Assembly: GCF_003668875.1 (NCBI RefSeq)
Contig: NZ_RAWM01000103.1
Coordinates: 1 to 32,778 of the forward strand
Direction: 5' to 3'
Source: Corallococcus interemptor
Lineage (GTDB): Bacteria > Myxococcota > Myxococcia > Myxococcales > Myxococcaceae
Length of the DNA stretch: 32,778 bases
The notes beneath the pieces are model-generated. The model was not told the origin of the DNA and did not search any database. It saw only the letters and a list, made by a program, of their open reading frames with translations. Positions within the stretch are counted from its first letter, which is position 1. The number at the start of each line of letters is the position of its first letter. The position numbers and the translations under genes are program-made. Below are positions 31,579 through 32,778 of this stretch, one piece after another.

Positions 31579-32376
31579 ATGAGTGACGCGAGCCGTGAGC
31601 CGGCGCCGAAGCTGACCCTCGAGGTGCGGGACCTGCACAAGTCGTTTGGCGGGCAGGCGGCGCTGCGGGGCGTGGACCTGGTGGTGCCGGAGGGCACGAC
31701 CTGCGTGCTGATGGGCGTGTCCGGTTCGGGCAAGACGGTCCTGATGAAGCACATCATGGGCCTGATGCGGCCGGACCGGGGCGTGGTGCTGGTGGAGGGC
31801 GCGGAGGTCGCGAAGATGAACGAGCCCGAGCTCAACCAGATGCGCCGCAAGCTGGGCATCCTCTTCCAGGCGAACGCGCTGTTCGACTCGCTGAACGTCT
31901 TCGACAACGTGGCGTTCCCGCTGCGCGAGCGCACGAAGATGTCCGAGCCGGACATCACCCAGACGGTGAACGAGACGCTGGGGAAGGTGGGCCTGTCACA
32001 CGCGGCCACGCGCTTTCCGGGAGAGCTGTCCGGCGGCATGCAGAAGCGCGTGGGCTTCGCGCGAGCGACCATCCTCCAGCCCAAGATTCTCCTCTACGAC
32101 GACCCCACGGCGGGCCTGGATCCGCTCACCACGGCGGCGGTGAACGAAATCATCACCACGGGCAAGCAGCAGCTGGGAGCCACGTCGCTGGTGATTACGC
32201 CGGACGTGGCCTCCGCCTTCGGCATGGCGGACAACCTGGCGCTGATGCACGAGGGGCGCGTGGTGGAGTACGGCCCGCCGGACCACTTCCGTCAGTCGCA
32301 GCACCCGGAGGTGAAGGCCTTCCTGCGCAACTGGTTGCGGAGGCGCTCCGCGCAGACCCGGACGCCCCAGGCCTGA
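31579..32376 (+). CDS. Mla-type ABC transporter ATPase with altered catalytic residues
   Basis: The 265-residue protein matches the MlaF/Mkl group that powers phospholipid or steroid exchange between membranes. Walker A is GVSGSGKT (46-53), the Q-loop FQANALFD has Q97, the signature is LSGGMQKRVG (150-159), and the D-loop is AGLDP. Walker B ends LLYDDPTAG, so the catalytic Glu is D175. The switch His is replaced: VITPDVASAF has P208 where VTHD is normal. Both codons (GAC and CCG) are unambiguous in the sequence. Such a subunit should bind ATP well but hydrolyse poorly, unless paired with an intact copy. No MlaE or MlaD gene adjoins it. It begins 12 bases after the CHAT gene with a weak AAGG site. 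Confidence 0.88.
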   Translation: MSDASREPAPKLTLEVRDLHKSFGGQAALRGVDLVVPEGTTCVLMGVSGSGKTVLMKHIMGLMRPDRGVVLVEGAEVAKMNEPELNQMRRKLGILFQANALFDSLNVFDNVAFPLRERTKMSEPDITQTVNETLGKVGLSHAATRFPGELSGGMQKRVGFARATILQPKILLYDDPTAGLDPLTTAAVNEIITTGKQQLGATSLVITPDVASAFGMADNLALMHEGRVVEYGPPDHFRQSQHPEVKAFLRNWLRRRSAQTRTPQA

Positions 32377-32429
32377 TAGGCTGCGGCGGCCCGAGGGCCG
32401 GCGGGTTCGTGGAGGAAGCAGGAGTCCGC

Positions 32430-32690
32430 ATGTCCCGTCGTCCGCTGCGCCCCGTGTTCAAGCGTCTGTGGTTGCTCGCGCCCGTCGCCACGTTGGGCGT
32501 GGGGTGTTCCTCCACGTGGAATTGCCGGGAAGGCACGGAGCAGAGCCTCTTCCCCCTGCCCGCCACCCTTCGTGACGGAAGCGTGCCCACGGAGGAAACG
32601 TCCTGTGCAGAGTTGTGCGAGGCGCTTGGGGCGTCCGTGCCCTGCTTTCGCGGTAACCGTTCACCGGCTCATGCTGCGTTCGCGAACTGA
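32430..32690 (+). CDS. Short lipoprotein, possibly truncated
   Basis: The 86-residue product has a basic N-terminus and hydrophobic core ending in LGVGC (RLWLLAPVATLGVGC), with the lipid Cys near residue 26. A short mature part is Cys-rich (NCREG, TSCAELCEAL, VPCFRG), suggesting disulfides. The last residues, NRSPAHAAFAN, lack character, and the final 22 bases overlap the end of a convergent reading frame, so the C-terminus may be shortened relative to an ancestral form. The ATG at 32430 has AGGAG six bases upstream. Function unknown. Confidence 0.6.
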   Translation: MSRRPLRPVFKRLWLLAPVATLGVGCSSTWNCREGTEQSLFPLPATLRDGSVPTEETSCAELCEALGASVPCFRGNRSPAHAAFAN

Positions 32691-32778
32691 GGAGCCTCCG
32701 CGAGAGGCAGCAGCGAGGGTGGCGGTAGGCCCCGACGGTGCGTGCGCAGCGTGTCCGTCAGGAAGTCCAGCACACCCC
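32669..32778 (-). CDS. C-terminus of an unidentified convergent gene (partial)
   Basis: The last 35 codons of a leftward reading frame enter from the right edge: VLDFLTDTLRTHRRGLPPPS, then LLPLAEAPQFANAA and a TGA at 32669-32671. Composition and codon use look like real coding sequence; of the other two minus-strand frames, one is closed early and the other reads as low-quality sequence. It is too short to identify. Confidence 0.45.
   Translation of the reverse strand, partial: GVLDFLTDTLRTHRRGLPPPSLLPLAEAPQFANAA

Noticed and set aside
1-32778. CRISPR arrays, tRNA or rRNA genes, and insertion sequences
   Set aside because: No regularly spaced repeats, cloverleaf-type sequences, rRNA-like stretches or transposase motifs were recognised on either strand.

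Overview
The window reads as ordinary, gene-dense chromosome from a myxobacterium of the Myxococcus/Corallococcus type. The evidence is very high GC with strongly GC-biased third codon positions (which opens long spurious reading frames opposite real genes), frequent GTG/TTG starts behind purine-rich ribosome binding sites, many lipoproteins, histidine kinases without adjacent response regulators, and an ECF sigma/anti-sigma/CHAT cluster. This lineage call is inference from composition and gene families; no rRNA, tRNA, CRISPR array, insertion sequence or replication origin was seen.

Layout. 1-94 is the start of a leftward membrane-anchored protein. 95-503 is non-coding and holds a strong rightward intrinsic terminator with no recognised gene in front of it. 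504-4942 is a leftward SbcD/SbcC-like pair (YhaO/YhaN type) with an ATGA overlap. 5152-5604 is a Gly/Ser-rich lipoprotein. 5755-8051 is a leftward membrane histidine kinase followed, with ATGA overlap, by a class I methyltransferase. 8339-8959 is a ferritin-like diiron protein. 8988-9016 is a perfect palindrome directly in front of an antitoxin-like ribbon-helix-helix gene (9029-9391) that has no toxin beside it. 9413-10489 is a single low-GC gene for a coiled-coil, two-helix membrane protein that looks horizontally acquired. 10583-11314 is a DNA-methylase-like protein. 11517-12753 holds an alpha/beta hydrolase and a small unknown protein. 12750-14100 is a leftward cytochrome b plus MsrP-like molybdoenzyme pair. 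14356-23722 is a rightward run: beta-helix lipoprotein, lipoprotein penicillin-binding protein, MgtA-like P-type ATPase, beta-lactamase-fold serine hydrolase with a TPR tail, and a glutathione S-transferase.

23726-24531 is a divergent LysR/short-chain dehydrogenase pair. Both members keep their two ends but lack their middle, each deletion being in frame, and their starts are only 17 bp apart. 24611-26565 holds a GAF histidine kinase and two small proteins. 26665-31566 is a compact operon: ECF sigma factor, membrane anti-sigma factor with a zinc-site-less N-terminal domain, small secreted protein, and a large secreted, C-terminally anchored TPR-CHAT protease. It resembles in outline a sigma-release pathway controlled by a caspase-like protease, and it is the best candidate here for a little-described system. 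The window ends with an Mla-type ABC ATPase whose catalytic Glu and switch His are both replaced, a short lipoprotein gene, and the tail of a convergent gene.

All function calls come from reading motifs by eye. No database search was run, and statements about usual family lengths or residues are from general knowledge of those families.
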